Shown: positions 1-8,601 of the stretch, piece by piece | How the letters are laid out: each line of letters starts with the position of its first letter | Numbering within the stretch: the stretch's first letter is position 1 | DNA from: Alkalimonas amylolytica | GTDB taxonomy: Bacteria > Pseudomonadota > Gammaproteobacteria > Enterobacterales > Alteromonadaceae | Direction: 5' to 3' | Assembly (NCBI RefSeq): GCF_900107845.1 | Contig: NZ_FNRM01000003.1 | Coordinates: forward strand, 62,001 to 126,000 | DNA length: 64,000 nt | Translations under genes and position numbers: made by a program | The notes under the pieces: generated by a model | What the model saw: the letters and a program-made list of their open reading frames with translations, nothing else | Told to the model about the DNA's origin: nothing | Databases searched by the model: none

Positions 1-973
1 AGCGCTTTTCTTTGGCAAATAGTAGCGCGTCAGCGGTAATGTCACTTCGCCAACGGGCAGCCTCGTACACCGACTTCTCGACCAAGGATAAAAAATTACG
101 CCGCGCTTCAGAATCAGCCATCTCCGATAATCTGGCATGACAGCCCTGGCTTGTTACCAAACCGGCAGTGTCGAGAATTTGTGCAAAGTACTTTTCCTGT
201 GCGTTTAACTCTTCACCGGCATTATCGATAAAAGCCACATCTATACTGAGTGCTTTTGCCACAGAATAAATAAAGTCTTTCAACGGTATTGTATATTGAT
301 GCTGCACGTCTATATTTTCACCCCGGACATAAGTATCATCTAAAATGAATTGACAATAATGCAGAAAGGATGAGAAGCACAGGTACAGCGTTTCACTGAC
401 ATAGGTGCGTACCTTGCTACTGTTGTGACGGGCTGAAAAATCAATCATGCCATGTATATAATTATTCAGCGGTGTATCAATAATATCCTGATAACGTCCA
501 ACCGGGCCGAATATATTACCAAAACGAATAGATGCAGGGCTATAATGTTCAACAAGAGCATTATCGTTATGCACATACTTCTCTAACCGGGCATAGGTAC
601 CAGTGCCATATTTGCTGTCAGATGCATTGCCACTGTTTTGTTTGGAGTCAATCAGCCAACTCACAATACTGTTATGATAAATCCCCAGTGCCATTAGTTT
701 TTTTTCTATTTCAACTAGCGGCTCATTAATTTCCAGATCAGTGTCATTTTCATACACTGACACTTTACTAAGCTGTTTCTCATTCAACAAAATCTTATTC
801 TTCGTTGCCACCTCTAAAATAATCTGATTAATATCACCGTAAAGTAAATTTTCATCAGAATATTTTTTAATCACCAACGAAACCCGCTCAGAAGTGTCAT
901 CAACTAACAGTGTCAGAGCAAATCTCACAAGAGCATAGCTTAACTCGCCAAATACTATATGATGTTTTAACAC
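1..973 (-). CDS. SDR-like (NAD-dependent epimerase-type) protein, degenerate, partial
   Basis: Open frame of about 324 codons that runs off the left edge, so the C-terminus is missing. It starts at a GTG (973-971) that overlaps the stop of the upstream pabAB gene by 7 nt, so it should be translationally coupled as the last visible gene of the biosynthetic operon. Segments resemble extended SDR epimerases: an RFGNIFGP stretch like the family's RxxNVYGP, a KVRTYVSE stretch where RDFIYVDD is usual, and a TIPLKDFIYSVAKALSI helix. The N-terminal glycine-rich NAD motif is not recognisable (VFGELSYALV) and no YxxxK catalytic pair is visible, so it may be a non-enzymatic or strongly diverged member. 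The family call is inferred from scattered similarity; the reading frame itself is clear. Confidence 0.5.
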   Translation of the reverse strand, partial: MLKHHIVFGELSYALVRFALTLLVDDTSERVSLVIKKYSDENLLYGDINQIILEVATKNKILLNEKQLSKVSVYENDTDLEINEPLVEIEKKLMALGIYHNSIVSWLIDSKQNSGNASDSKYGTGTYARLEKYVHNDNALVEHYSPASIRFGNIFGPVGRYQDIIDTPLNNYIHGMIDFSARHNSSKVRTYVSETLYLCFSSFLHYCQFILDDTYVRGENIDVQHQYTIPLKDFIYSVAKALSIDVAFIDNAGEELNAQEKYFAQILDTAGLVTSQGCHARLSEMADSEARRNFLSLVEKSVYEAARWRSDITADALLFAKEKR

Positions 974-3210
974 GCTTCTAAGCCTTCTTTTAGTTTGTAG
1001 TTTTGTTCATTCAGATAAGAAGGATCTGAAAAAACCTCTTCATATGGATCAATTACCAGGCTAGGCTGTGGCTCGGCGCCTTGGACGGCATAATGACTCT
1101 CGTCACCTGTTGCATACTTTGCAATTGCTCGCATCAGCGCCCGGGCTTTGATTAGGATTTCTTCAAACTCTTCTTCCGCATCAGATAACCAGGTAATAGC
1201 GCCACCCACGCCTATTTCCAGCTGATCGTCGCGCACAACCAAGCTTCTAATAGCCACATTAAGTTCAGCTGCACCATTCAGCGACATATACCCAATAGCC
1301 CCGGAATAAATGCCTCGTGCTGACGACTCCAGCTCATCCAATATTTCTAAGGTTCTGGTTTTCGGCGCTCCGGTCATCGACCCTGGCGGGAAAGTAGCCG
1401 CAAACAGACTTGCCAATGACTCGTCGCCATTTAAACGCCCGCGCACGGTGGATACCAGCTGATGCACCGAAGCATACGTCTCAACCTGCATTAGCTTTGG
1501 CACCCACACGGAACCTGCCTCACAAACCCGGTTCAGATCATTGCGCAGCAAATCGACGATCATCAGGTTTTCTGCCTGATCCTTTTCGCTGTTTGCCAAA
1601 TCAGCTATCAAAGCAGCATCTTCTTGCAGCGTGACACCGCGTTTACGTGTGCCCTTGATTGGCTTGGCTTCAACCACCGCATTTCTGCCAACGCTGAAGA
1701 ACTTCTCCGGTGACGAGCTAAGTACAGAAAAGTCAGGGCAATGCAGATACACGGATCTTGGTGCTGGATTTACCTGACGCAGCACACAATACAGCGGCCA
1801 TGGCTCCACCCCGAGCGTGGCACGAATTCTGTTTGTTAAACAAATTTCGTAACTTTCTCCACGCTTGATGTAGTCCTTGCAACAACTTATCTTGTCGATA
1901 TAGGCCTGATAATCATCCTCAAGCATGAACTGCACCGGCTGGCTCGGATCATGAGAGGCTTGCCGTACCGCAATGTCGTCAACTGTACTAGCGATGTTCT
2001 GTTGCACCATCGCAGCCAAGTCATGACTCATCGTCTCCAGCCACAGCGCTGAGGCATCCACTGCGCTGTCGTCCGCCGAGGCCTTGTCCAAAGCGACAAG
2101 GTAAACCAGCCCCGTTTTGTGGTCAAAAGCAATAAACCTGTCGACAAAAAGCCCAGCCGCATCAGGTTGTGCCGACAAGTGTTTATTACTAACAGGCTCT
2201 GTCTCTGATTTCAGCTCGTAGCCCTGAAACCCCACCAGACCACCACAAAAATCAAAAGGCAGCTCTTCGGTACCCTCGATAGTTGCGTGCAGTGCATTGG
2301 CAACAAAGCGCTGATAATCGACACAGCGCTTGGTACGTTTTCCCTGCGCATCGATCGAGACAGTTTTTGCCTTTACATCGTAGCAAAACCAATAAGAAGC
2401 AGGCCCGGATGCATCGCCCATAAATGAAAATCGGCCCTCGGCGTTAGCCGCTGAGCTGGTATCCAACCAAAAGCTGTATTGCGCCTGACTGAACAACTTG
2501 TCGAACACCATGGCCGGGGCAAGCTGCATGTCCAGTGCTTTAAACTGACAACGCCATAGCGTTTTCTCTACGACTACAGGCCTGCTAATATGCGCTGGTG
2601 CACGATTTGTTCTGAGCGTCGTCTTCATGCTGCCAGCTTTATGTCGTTCTACCAGCGTCTTGAAATTTTCAATAATCTGGCGCCCACAATCGGTAGACAC
2701 TGACTCAGGATGAAACTGCACGCCCCACATTGGTCGGTGCCGGTGTTCAACGCCCATAATCAAACCGTCTTCAGTAAAAGCAGTGGCAATTAATGTTTTA
2801 GGTAGCGGTTGATAAGCAATAAGCGAGTGATAGCGCACTACCTCTAACGGGTTTGGCAACTGATCAAATACGCCGCTACCACCATGCAAAACTTTACTTG
2901 TTCGGCCATGATAGGGTGCACCAGAAATCTCAACCTCCCCCCCCATAGCGGCAACGATAGACTGATGCCCAAGGCAAATTCCCAACAACGGCTTCGTGGT
3001 TTCTTTGATAATCGTTTCACATATCCCAATATCGTCTTTTTTATTTGGTGTACCAGGACCAGGAGAAATAATTATCGCATCGTATTGCTCATAGTCGACT
3101 GTAACATCATTGTTTTTCACCACTACCGGCAAAACTGCGAACACTTCACTGACATACTGATACAGATTAAATGTGAAGCTATCGTAATTATCTACAATAA
3201 GAATTTTCAC
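967..3210 (-). CDS. pabAB: Bifunctional aminodeoxychorismate synthase (GATase-PabB fusion)
   Basis: Makes 4-amino-4-deoxychorismate from chorismate and glutamine, the committed step to 4-aminobenzoate (PABA). Residues 1-190 are a class I glutamine amidotransferase with nucleophile C79 in GICLGHQ and H167/E169 in VQFHPES. Residues about 220-700 are the chorismate-binding domain, with PIKGT at 517-521 and the FPPGSMTGAPK and GVGGAITW motifs. The lysine of PIKGT marks PabB; anthranilate synthases have alanine there. About 45 extra residues follow the domain. The start is GTG behind a very strong Shine-Dalgarno site (AAGGAGG). It sits in an operon with the amine-forming fusion enzyme, and a pabC homologue lies 7 kb upstream in the same direction. 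A dedicated PABA supply for a secondary product is inferred from context. Confidence 0.93.
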   Translation of the reverse strand: MKILIVDNYDSFTFNLYQYVSEVFAVLPVVVKNNDVTVDYEQYDAIIISPGPGTPNKKDDIGICETIIKETTKPLLGICLGHQSIVAAMGGEVEISGAPYHGRTSKVLHGGSGVFDQLPNPLEVVRYHSLIAYQPLPKTLIATAFTEDGLIMGVEHRHRPMWGVQFHPESVSTDCGRQIIENFKTLVERHKAGSMKTTLRTNRAPAHISRPVVVEKTLWRCQFKALDMQLAPAMVFDKLFSQAQYSFWLDTSSAANAEGRFSFMGDASGPASYWFCYDVKAKTVSIDAQGKRTKRCVDYQRFVANALHATIEGTEELPFDFCGGLVGFQGYELKSETEPVSNKHLSAQPDAAGLFVDRFIAFDHKTGLVYLVALDKASADDSAVDASALWLETMSHDLAAMVQQNIASTVDDIAVRQASHDPSQPVQFMLEDDYQAYIDKISCCKDYIKRGESYEICLTNRIRATLGVEPWPLYCVLRQVNPAPRSVYLHCPDFSVLSSSPEKFFSVGRNAVVEAKPIKGTRKRGVTLQEDAALIADLANSEKDQAENLMIVDLLRNDLNRVCEAGSVWVPKLMQVETYASVHQLVSTVRGRLNGDESLASLFAATFPPGSMTGAPKTRTLEILDELESSARGIYSGAIGYMSLNGAAELNVAIRSLVVRDDQLEIGVGGAITWLSDAEEEFEEILIKARALMRAIAKYATGDESHYAVQGAEPQPSLVIDPYEEVFSDPSYLNEQNYKLKEGLEAC

Positions 3211-3276
3211 GGCACCTCCTTATACAATAAGTGCAAACCATGTTTTCTAATTAAACGAACACTAAGCAAGTCGTAC

Positions 3277-5934
3277 TTAACTCAGCTCGGCTAATTGTTC
3301 CTCGTTTGCTGAAGTCTCCGGTACGGTCGCCTGCTGTACCGCTGGCGCAGGTGCCTGATATCCCAGTGGCAGGAATCCTTGCTTGCGTGCAATATCAGTG
3401 ACATATCGAGCCTGGGCATACTCTATTGATTTCCCAACACTGAAGCGTCCCTCACAACCTTCTATAGCCAAGGCGATGGTTTCTGACAAACAGGCCAGAT
3501 TGACACCCGGCGGCAGGCCAACCATGTTGCAGTCGCCATAACTTAGTGTTTCAGGCTGCAACACCAAGCCCCCTTCCAAGACCTGAACGCGTTGCCCGGG
3601 CTGCACAATAAAATCAAATGGCCGGGCGGTATCAATTGCTATGGCGCCTTCTTTTAAAAAGTCAGTATTTAAAAATGGCTTACCTTCGCTGGTCGCAGAA
3701 ACCACATAATCAGATTGCTCTAATGCTGTTTTATAACAATCACAAGTGCTTAACCCCAGGCTGTTAACAACATCGTCCGCTAAAATGCGATCGACAACGG
3801 CCGCAACCCCAGCGGCTGGAACCGCTTTGCCAGCGCCAATGTACTCTGACAATTCCGGCATAGCACGATGCACATAACCTTGAATGTTATCGATCACTGA
3901 GCCCGGCTGTGCTTGTTGTTCTGCGCTGAACGCCAACTGACAAAGTGAAGGCAGCAGTTCCTGTAACAGATGCTTTTCGGTACCCGGCCGCCCCATCAGA
4001 ATGATATTGTCACCCCAATGCGCCAGTTCACTGACCATCAGTTTGCCGACAGCGCCCCGGGCACCTATCACACTGATCACAGCACCGATCAGATCCCGGC
4101 CGGATGCCTCCAATACCGTCTCGGTGGTGGCAATGGCGGTTAAACTGTTGCCTGTTGTGAACGACAGGCCAGCAATATCATCAAGCATTTTTTCGCCACC
4201 CCGAGTGATCACCGAAGTGTAGGCACCTAAGCCAAGAAACTCAGCCCCTTCACGCCGTGCGACTGCGATATAATCTTTGATCAGGTTTTCTTTTTCTGCA
4301 GCAGGCAAATCCATCATATCGCGCGGCGCTATCGGGCTCATAATCATCATGCCGTTGGCAAAAGCATGCGCATTGCTGACACAGAATTTCAGCGCAACCC
4401 CCGGACTGGTATCCACAGCCCCCACTTCCATAATTAAACTGCTTAAATGGCGATTCTCCGCTTCAGTAAAGTTACGATGAAAACATTGCGGTAACATACG
4501 GACGCAGTCATCCACCACGGTAAAATGCATTAGAAAGGCAAATGTCTTACCGCGCTTTTTCTCTTGTCCGGCGTACTGTGTTGCCGCAGTTTGCTGTGCA
4601 ACAACAGCCGGGAAGGCTTGCTCCAGACCTGGCAGTTCACTGTACGGTTTTTCAATCAGACCGGCCATCAGAATGTCGTAACGGCCATTGTTGATCAGGA
4701 TACACACCTGTTCTAACGCAATAAAAAAGTCGGCAATATCTTCTGCACTGCTGTTTAAAGGTGGCTCAAACCGAATGGAGCATTTATCAGACAATAACGG
4801 CATCACCAGCATTTGGTGTCTGTTGAGCAAATAGCTGCATATCAGCCAGGCCAAAGAACCGCTGTTTTGCAGGTAAGTAACAATGTAGTTCGCATCTGCC
4901 TGCACATCGTGGAACTGAAATGCACGCATCAGGCCAGCACCGCGCCAGGAAAAAATATCCGGATACCTTAGCGTCAACTGTGCGCAACAATCATCTACCA
5001 GCGCAGAAATAGTTTTCACGTGTTTCAAGGCTGCCCCGTCGTTTTTGCTCAATTCCCTGATCACCGCCCTGCCAACGCAGGTAGCCAGGCCATTGTTCGC
5101 AAAAGTCGAGCTATGCTTCCGGTCAAACTCGGGTGTCGACACCGAGCTGCTATACACAGCTGCGCCGGTTGGAATTAACCCACCACTGAGTGACTTTGCC
5201 AATAACAGGATATCAGGTGTGATACCAATATCCTGCGCAACGCAAATGCCACCTGAGCGACCTAAGCCGGTTTGTATTTCATCGAAGATTAACACTGTGC
5301 GGTTTTTACTACAAAGCTCGCGCGCACGGGCAAGCCAGGCCACATCCGCAACATGCATGCCGCCCTCCCCCTGAATTGGCTCGACAATGAAAGCCGCGTA
5401 CTGCTGGCTCTCAAGTTCGCGTTCAAGTGCAGCAAAGTCGTTCAGCGTGATCTTGTCGAAGTTTTTGTCATCGTTACGCAAGTGCTCAATATTATGCCGC
5501 CGGGAATTGGTGGCTAGCAAAGCGGAATAGGTTTTACCATGGAAAGAACGATCAACAGAGAGTATTTTCTTACGGCCCGTTTTAATACGGGCCAGCTTAA
5601 AACCAACCTCGACCGTCTCTGCGCCACTGTTAGTAAAGGTGACATGATTGGCCCAGCCCCCCAGAACCTCAACTAACTCCTGTGCGAATTCTTCGGTTGC
5701 TTTCTGAAAGACTGGCTGGGTAAATACCGGCGCTTTACTTTGCAAGTGTTCAATAACGGCATTAGCACAAAAATCCGGATTGTGGCCAAATGGCAGAGCG
5801 CCATACTGTGATAAGTAGTCACGCACGACCCTGCCGTCCTGAGTGTATATTTTGTTGTTCTCACATTTTACAATATTAAGATCTAAATCGAGTTTGCCTA
5901 TCAAAAATTTTCGATAGTGATTAATCAACGACAT
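3277..5934 (-). CDS. Class III aminotransferase fused to long-chain acyl-ACP reductase
   Basis: Predicted to reduce an acyl-ACP (or acyl-CoA) thioester to the aldehyde and transaminate it to a primary fatty amine. Residues 1 to about 420 are a PLP-dependent class III (ornithine-type) aminotransferase: FDEIQTGLGRSG with D218, and Schiff-base K247 in LLAKSLSGG. From about 455 to 860 the chain resembles cyanobacterial acyl-ACP reductase (AAR): GLGAYTSVI, SFTTGNSLTA, a Rossmann motif near VIGARGAVGK, and LACLSETIAL, where C815 aligns by eye with the acylated Cys294 of the Synechococcus enzyme. The last 30 residues are low-complexity. GAGGAG precedes the ATG. Bifunctional reductase/aminotransferases make the amine tails of prodiginines and tambjamines; the AAR-type reductase half and the aminotransferase-first order are notable here. 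Confidence 0.82.
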   Translation of the reverse strand: MSLINHYRKFLIGKLDLDLNIVKCENNKIYTQDGRVVRDYLSQYGALPFGHNPDFCANAVIEHLQSKAPVFTQPVFQKATEEFAQELVEVLGGWANHVTFTNSGAETVEVGFKLARIKTGRKKILSVDRSFHGKTYSALLATNSRRHNIEHLRNDDKNFDKITLNDFAALERELESQQYAAFIVEPIQGEGGMHVADVAWLARARELCSKNRTVLIFDEIQTGLGRSGGICVAQDIGITPDILLLAKSLSGGLIPTGAAVYSSSVSTPEFDRKHSSTFANNGLATCVGRAVIRELSKNDGAALKHVKTISALVDDCCAQLTLRYPDIFSWRGAGLMRAFQFHDVQADANYIVTYLQNSGSLAWLICSYLLNRHQMLVMPLLSDKCSIRFEPPLNSSAEDIADFFIALEQVCILINNGRYDILMAGLIEKPYSELPGLEQAFPAVVAQQTAATQYAGQEKKRGKTFAFLMHFTVVDDCVRMLPQCFHRNFTEAENRHLSSLIMEVGAVDTSPGVALKFCVSNAHAFANGMMIMSPIAPRDMMDLPAAEKENLIKDYIAVARREGAEFLGLGAYTSVITRGGEKMLDDIAGLSFTTGNSLTAIATTETVLEASGRDLIGAVISVIGARGAVGKLMVSELAHWGDNIILMGRPGTEKHLLQELLPSLCQLAFSAEQQAQPGSVIDNIQGYVHRAMPELSEYIGAGKAVPAAGVAAVVDRILADDVVNSLGLSTCDCYKTALEQSDYVVSATSEGKPFLNTDFLKEGAIAIDTARPFDFIVQPGQRVQVLEGGLVLQPETLSYGDCNMVGLPPGVNLACLSETIALAIEGCEGRFSVGKSIEYAQARYVTDIARKQGFLPLGYQAPAPAVQQATVPETSANEEQLAELS

Positions 5935-6047
5935 GGGTGTTTCTCCTCAACCCTTATTATTAATTTGCCCCTAATGCAGCTGCTGCACCGGGTTCGAAAA
6001 GCCAGCTCAGGTTACAACTCAATCAGTCTGGTCAGTTACACGTCCAC

Positions 6048-7187
6048 TCAGTCACTGGCCCGGCACAGTTCATGCTGAATTAACTCTACCGACTCATTGC
6101 GTGACAAAGGATGAAAATTCAGGCATTGCGAGACTTGTAGCAAATACCTGATCTCTTCTTTAGCCAGGTATCGCATGCCACCTAAACCAATCAAAGCCAA
6201 GCGATTGGCGCGATCTATGCACTGCGCTACCATAGTGCGTACGCTAACACTCAGAGCAACCAACGTTTGGCAGGGTTGATGTGAATCGATCAGTGCTGCC
6301 GCCCCTTCCAAAGCTAAAGCTGCCGACTCCAGCTCGTTCACTATTTGGCTGGCGTCTGTCGCATTTGCTGGCGCTGCCGCAAAACACTGTGCAGCAAGTT
6401 GGGATGCAGCCCCCAGATAAGATGAGGCGATAAGTAATTGGAAGCAACTGAGACCACAGAGCTCCGTGTTTTCAATAGCCTGCTTAGCTGTACTTGGCGC
6501 CTCTCCCGCCTCCATCAGCACAACATTACCGGCAGTGGCTTTATAACCATTAAAAACCAGCTCGTTGCTGCTGGTCGCCGTTAAGATTGAGGCCGGCCAA
6601 AATGGTACCTTTTCTATCTTGTCTGCCCGCATATTGTCGACCAGCAACAAACCTCGTGCTGTTGCCTCTCCGGCATTCGGATTAGTAATTCCCACTAAAG
6701 CAACATCCGCGAAATCAACCATCGTGCAGGGTTTCTTGCTGCCGTTAATAACAAAGTGACCGTTGCTGGCTGCACAGGTTACTGACGAACTGAGAATGTT
6801 AGCACCAGGCTTGGCTTCAGCAAAGCCAGAACAAAACACCAGTTTGTCACGGGCAACATCACTGAGTAGCGAATCTTTGTTGGCCAACGAAGCATCCATC
6901 GCCTTTGAAAGGCAGTAGGTCGTGTGATTATGCATGGTCATCATAACTGCCAGTGAAGGACATAAACTGCCAATGTAGCGGTGAATCCGTACTGCGGACA
7001 CCAGATCAACAGCCATGCCACCCAATTTAGCACCCACTAAAAGTCCTGGGTTGGCATACTGCCTTAAATAACTGACCAATAGCCTGCCATCGTCAGACTC
7101 AAGCTCCATCAAGGTTTTAGCCTTAAGTGCTGCTGCAAGTCCTGGTAGTAACTGGTCAACTGTAGATTTTTCCCGGGCCAAAAACAT
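6048..7187 (-). CDS. Acyl-CoA dehydrogenase-like flavoprotein
   Basis: 379 residues with the overall layout of an acyl-CoA dehydrogenase: helical N-terminal domain, a middle segment with FCSGFAEAKPGAN and GHFVINGSKKPCTM (like the family's TEPxAGSD...GxKxxIT), and a helical C-terminal domain. A role in desaturating or oxidising the acyl chain before amine formation fits its place next to the reductase/aminotransferase fusion; tambjamine-type pathways use a comparable dehydrogenase. The C-terminal YEGT-type segment carrying the usual catalytic glutamate is not seen; the matching region reads LNFHPLSRNESVE, as in acyl-CoA dehydrogenase-fold flavin oxygenases, so oxygenation is an alternative. 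AAGGAG lies 5 nt before the ATG. Confidence 0.75.
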   Translation of the reverse strand: MFLAREKSTVDQLLPGLAAALKAKTLMELESDDGRLLVSYLRQYANPGLLVGAKLGGMAVDLVSAVRIHRYIGSLCPSLAVMMTMHNHTTYCLSKAMDASLANKDSLLSDVARDKLVFCSGFAEAKPGANILSSSVTCAASNGHFVINGSKKPCTMVDFADVALVGITNPNAGEATARGLLLVDNMRADKIEKVPFWPASILTATSSNELVFNGYKATAGNVVLMEAGEAPSTAKQAIENTELCGLSCFQLLIASSYLGAASQLAAQCFAAAPANATDASQIVNELESAALALEGAAALIDSHQPCQTLVALSVSVRTMVAQCIDRANRLALIGLGGMRYLAKEEIRYLLQVSQCLNFHPLSRNESVELIQHELCRASD

Positions 7188-7198
7188 AACAACTCCTT

Positions 7199-8566
7199 TT
7201 AAGCAATTTTTTCAAGTTCAGAGCCATAACCAACTGCCGATTCTGTATCTGCTGACACACGGCATATAGCGTGCAGAACCTGGACAAATGGCTCCATCAC
7301 CGAGTGTTTAACCGGATGCTCAAAACAACGTGCGTCATAGACCAAAGTTAGTTTCAGACGACCTTTGAATGTACAGAAGAACAAACCCAGCCGGAGCGGG
7401 CCACCAACGTTTGGAAAACTGAAAAAGTCGGTAACGTCTGCCTCACCGAATGCGTAGGAGTTAAAGTTAAAAACACCAAGATTAGAAATCAACATATTGC
7501 TTCTTAGCTTGTCATCCAGCACTTTTGCAACATACTTGGCCTTCAACCACTGAGGCAGCAGCAAAAAAGCCCCAACCCAAATTTTTTGCTGATACCAGTC
7601 TTCAAATATCTTCCCTGCTTTTAACCCTGTTATATAGGCGGTGATGTCAGCGATGAGTTGTTCATCACTTTTGTTTGTATAGAAATCTTTGAAGTGGTTA
7701 ATGCTGTATGCATCATAAGACATGGAAACATCTTCATCAGAAAACTGCCTTAAGGTCAGGACATCCAGGAGTTGAAAGCCTGCCTTATCTGTGCCTGGGT
7801 TAAATTGTTGTTTGAACTTAATCATGGCAAGAACAAACAGGACATGAACAGAGGTATTGTAGTGTTTTGCTGTTGCTTTTAATTTAGGTAAGAGTTCATC
7901 GGGCAAAGCATCAGTATATATCGAGCGCATTGCATCGGTTTTAGGCTCTGCCACATCAAGGCTTGACACGGCAAAACCCGGCTTAGTTAGAAAAGCCTTT
8001 ATTCCTCTGCAAAAAATGCGAACTCTCTCGGTAAACGGTAGCTTATTCAGATAAACACGGCCAACATCCCTATTATTGACCCGGCGCTCTGTTTTATCTA
8101 CAGGGGTGCCATGAGTTAATGCAGTATATATCGCGGCAATGTCTTTAAATAAGATAAATCCAGATTGAGCATCGGCTGCCGCGTGATGCGAAACACTTTG
8201 CAGATAGCTGACTTTATTTCCGGCGTCTATCAGATAAAACCGAACCAGGCGCTCTGTCTGATAATCGGCTTGTCTGCACCAAGTATGGCTTGCTATCTTA
8301 GCCTTTAATTCATCATCCGTTAGTTCGCTGTAATCACACCGCTCAATCGCTATAGGTGTATTTTCCGGCAGCGGGTGCCAATAATAACGCAGCCACTTAC
8401 GTTTAATACAACACTTTAAAACAGGCTGCTTGTTTACTGCGATGTTAATCGCCTGCTGTAACCGCTCAAAATTAATGTCTCCACTTATCTGGATAATTTC
8501 TGCAGAGTGGGAGTTCATTAACTTACCCCACAGAATATAATTCATATTCAGGTGTGTTAGTTTCAT
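7199..8566 (-). CDS. Free-standing condensation-domain-type acyltransferase
   Basis: 455 residues of the chloramphenicol-acetyltransferase-like superfamily that includes NRPS condensation domains, PapA and wax-ester synthase-type enzymes. The active-site HHxxxD motif is complete (H127, H128, D132 in VSHHAAADAQ), and a SNLGVFNF stretch near residue 375 resembles the second-half structural motif. No carrier protein or adenylation domain is fused. The expected role is amide or ester bond formation between an activated acyl group and an amine or alcohol; here the amine could be the fatty amine of the neighbouring fusion enzyme. AGGA lies 7 nt before the ATG, and the gene ends 11 nt upstream of the dehydrogenase start. 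Substrates are inferred from context only. Confidence 0.75.
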   Translation of the reverse strand: MKLTHLNMNYILWGKLMNSHSAEIIQISGDINFERLQQAINIAVNKQPVLKCCIKRKWLRYYWHPLPENTPIAIERCDYSELTDDELKAKIASHTWCRQADYQTERLVRFYLIDAGNKVSYLQSVSHHAAADAQSGFILFKDIAAIYTALTHGTPVDKTERRVNNRDVGRVYLNKLPFTERVRIFCRGIKAFLTKPGFAVSSLDVAEPKTDAMRSIYTDALPDELLPKLKATAKHYNTSVHVLFVLAMIKFKQQFNPGTDKAGFQLLDVLTLRQFSDEDVSMSYDAYSINHFKDFYTNKSDEQLIADITAYITGLKAGKIFEDWYQQKIWVGAFLLLPQWLKAKYVAKVLDDKLRSNMLISNLGVFNFNSYAFGEADVTDFFSFPNVGGPLRLGLFFCTFKGRLKLTLVYDARCFEHPVKHSVMEPFVQVLHAICRVSADTESAVGYGSELEKIA

Positions 8567-8601
8567 TTTAGTTTTCCTGTTTTATGACCTGACACTTAGG
8601 T

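Noticed and set aside
967-3210. Anthranilate or phenazine-type (TrpE/PhzE) synthase
   Set aside because: The motif reads PIKGT, not PIAGT, and the GATase comes first, whereas PhzE has it last; a PabC lyase is also present.
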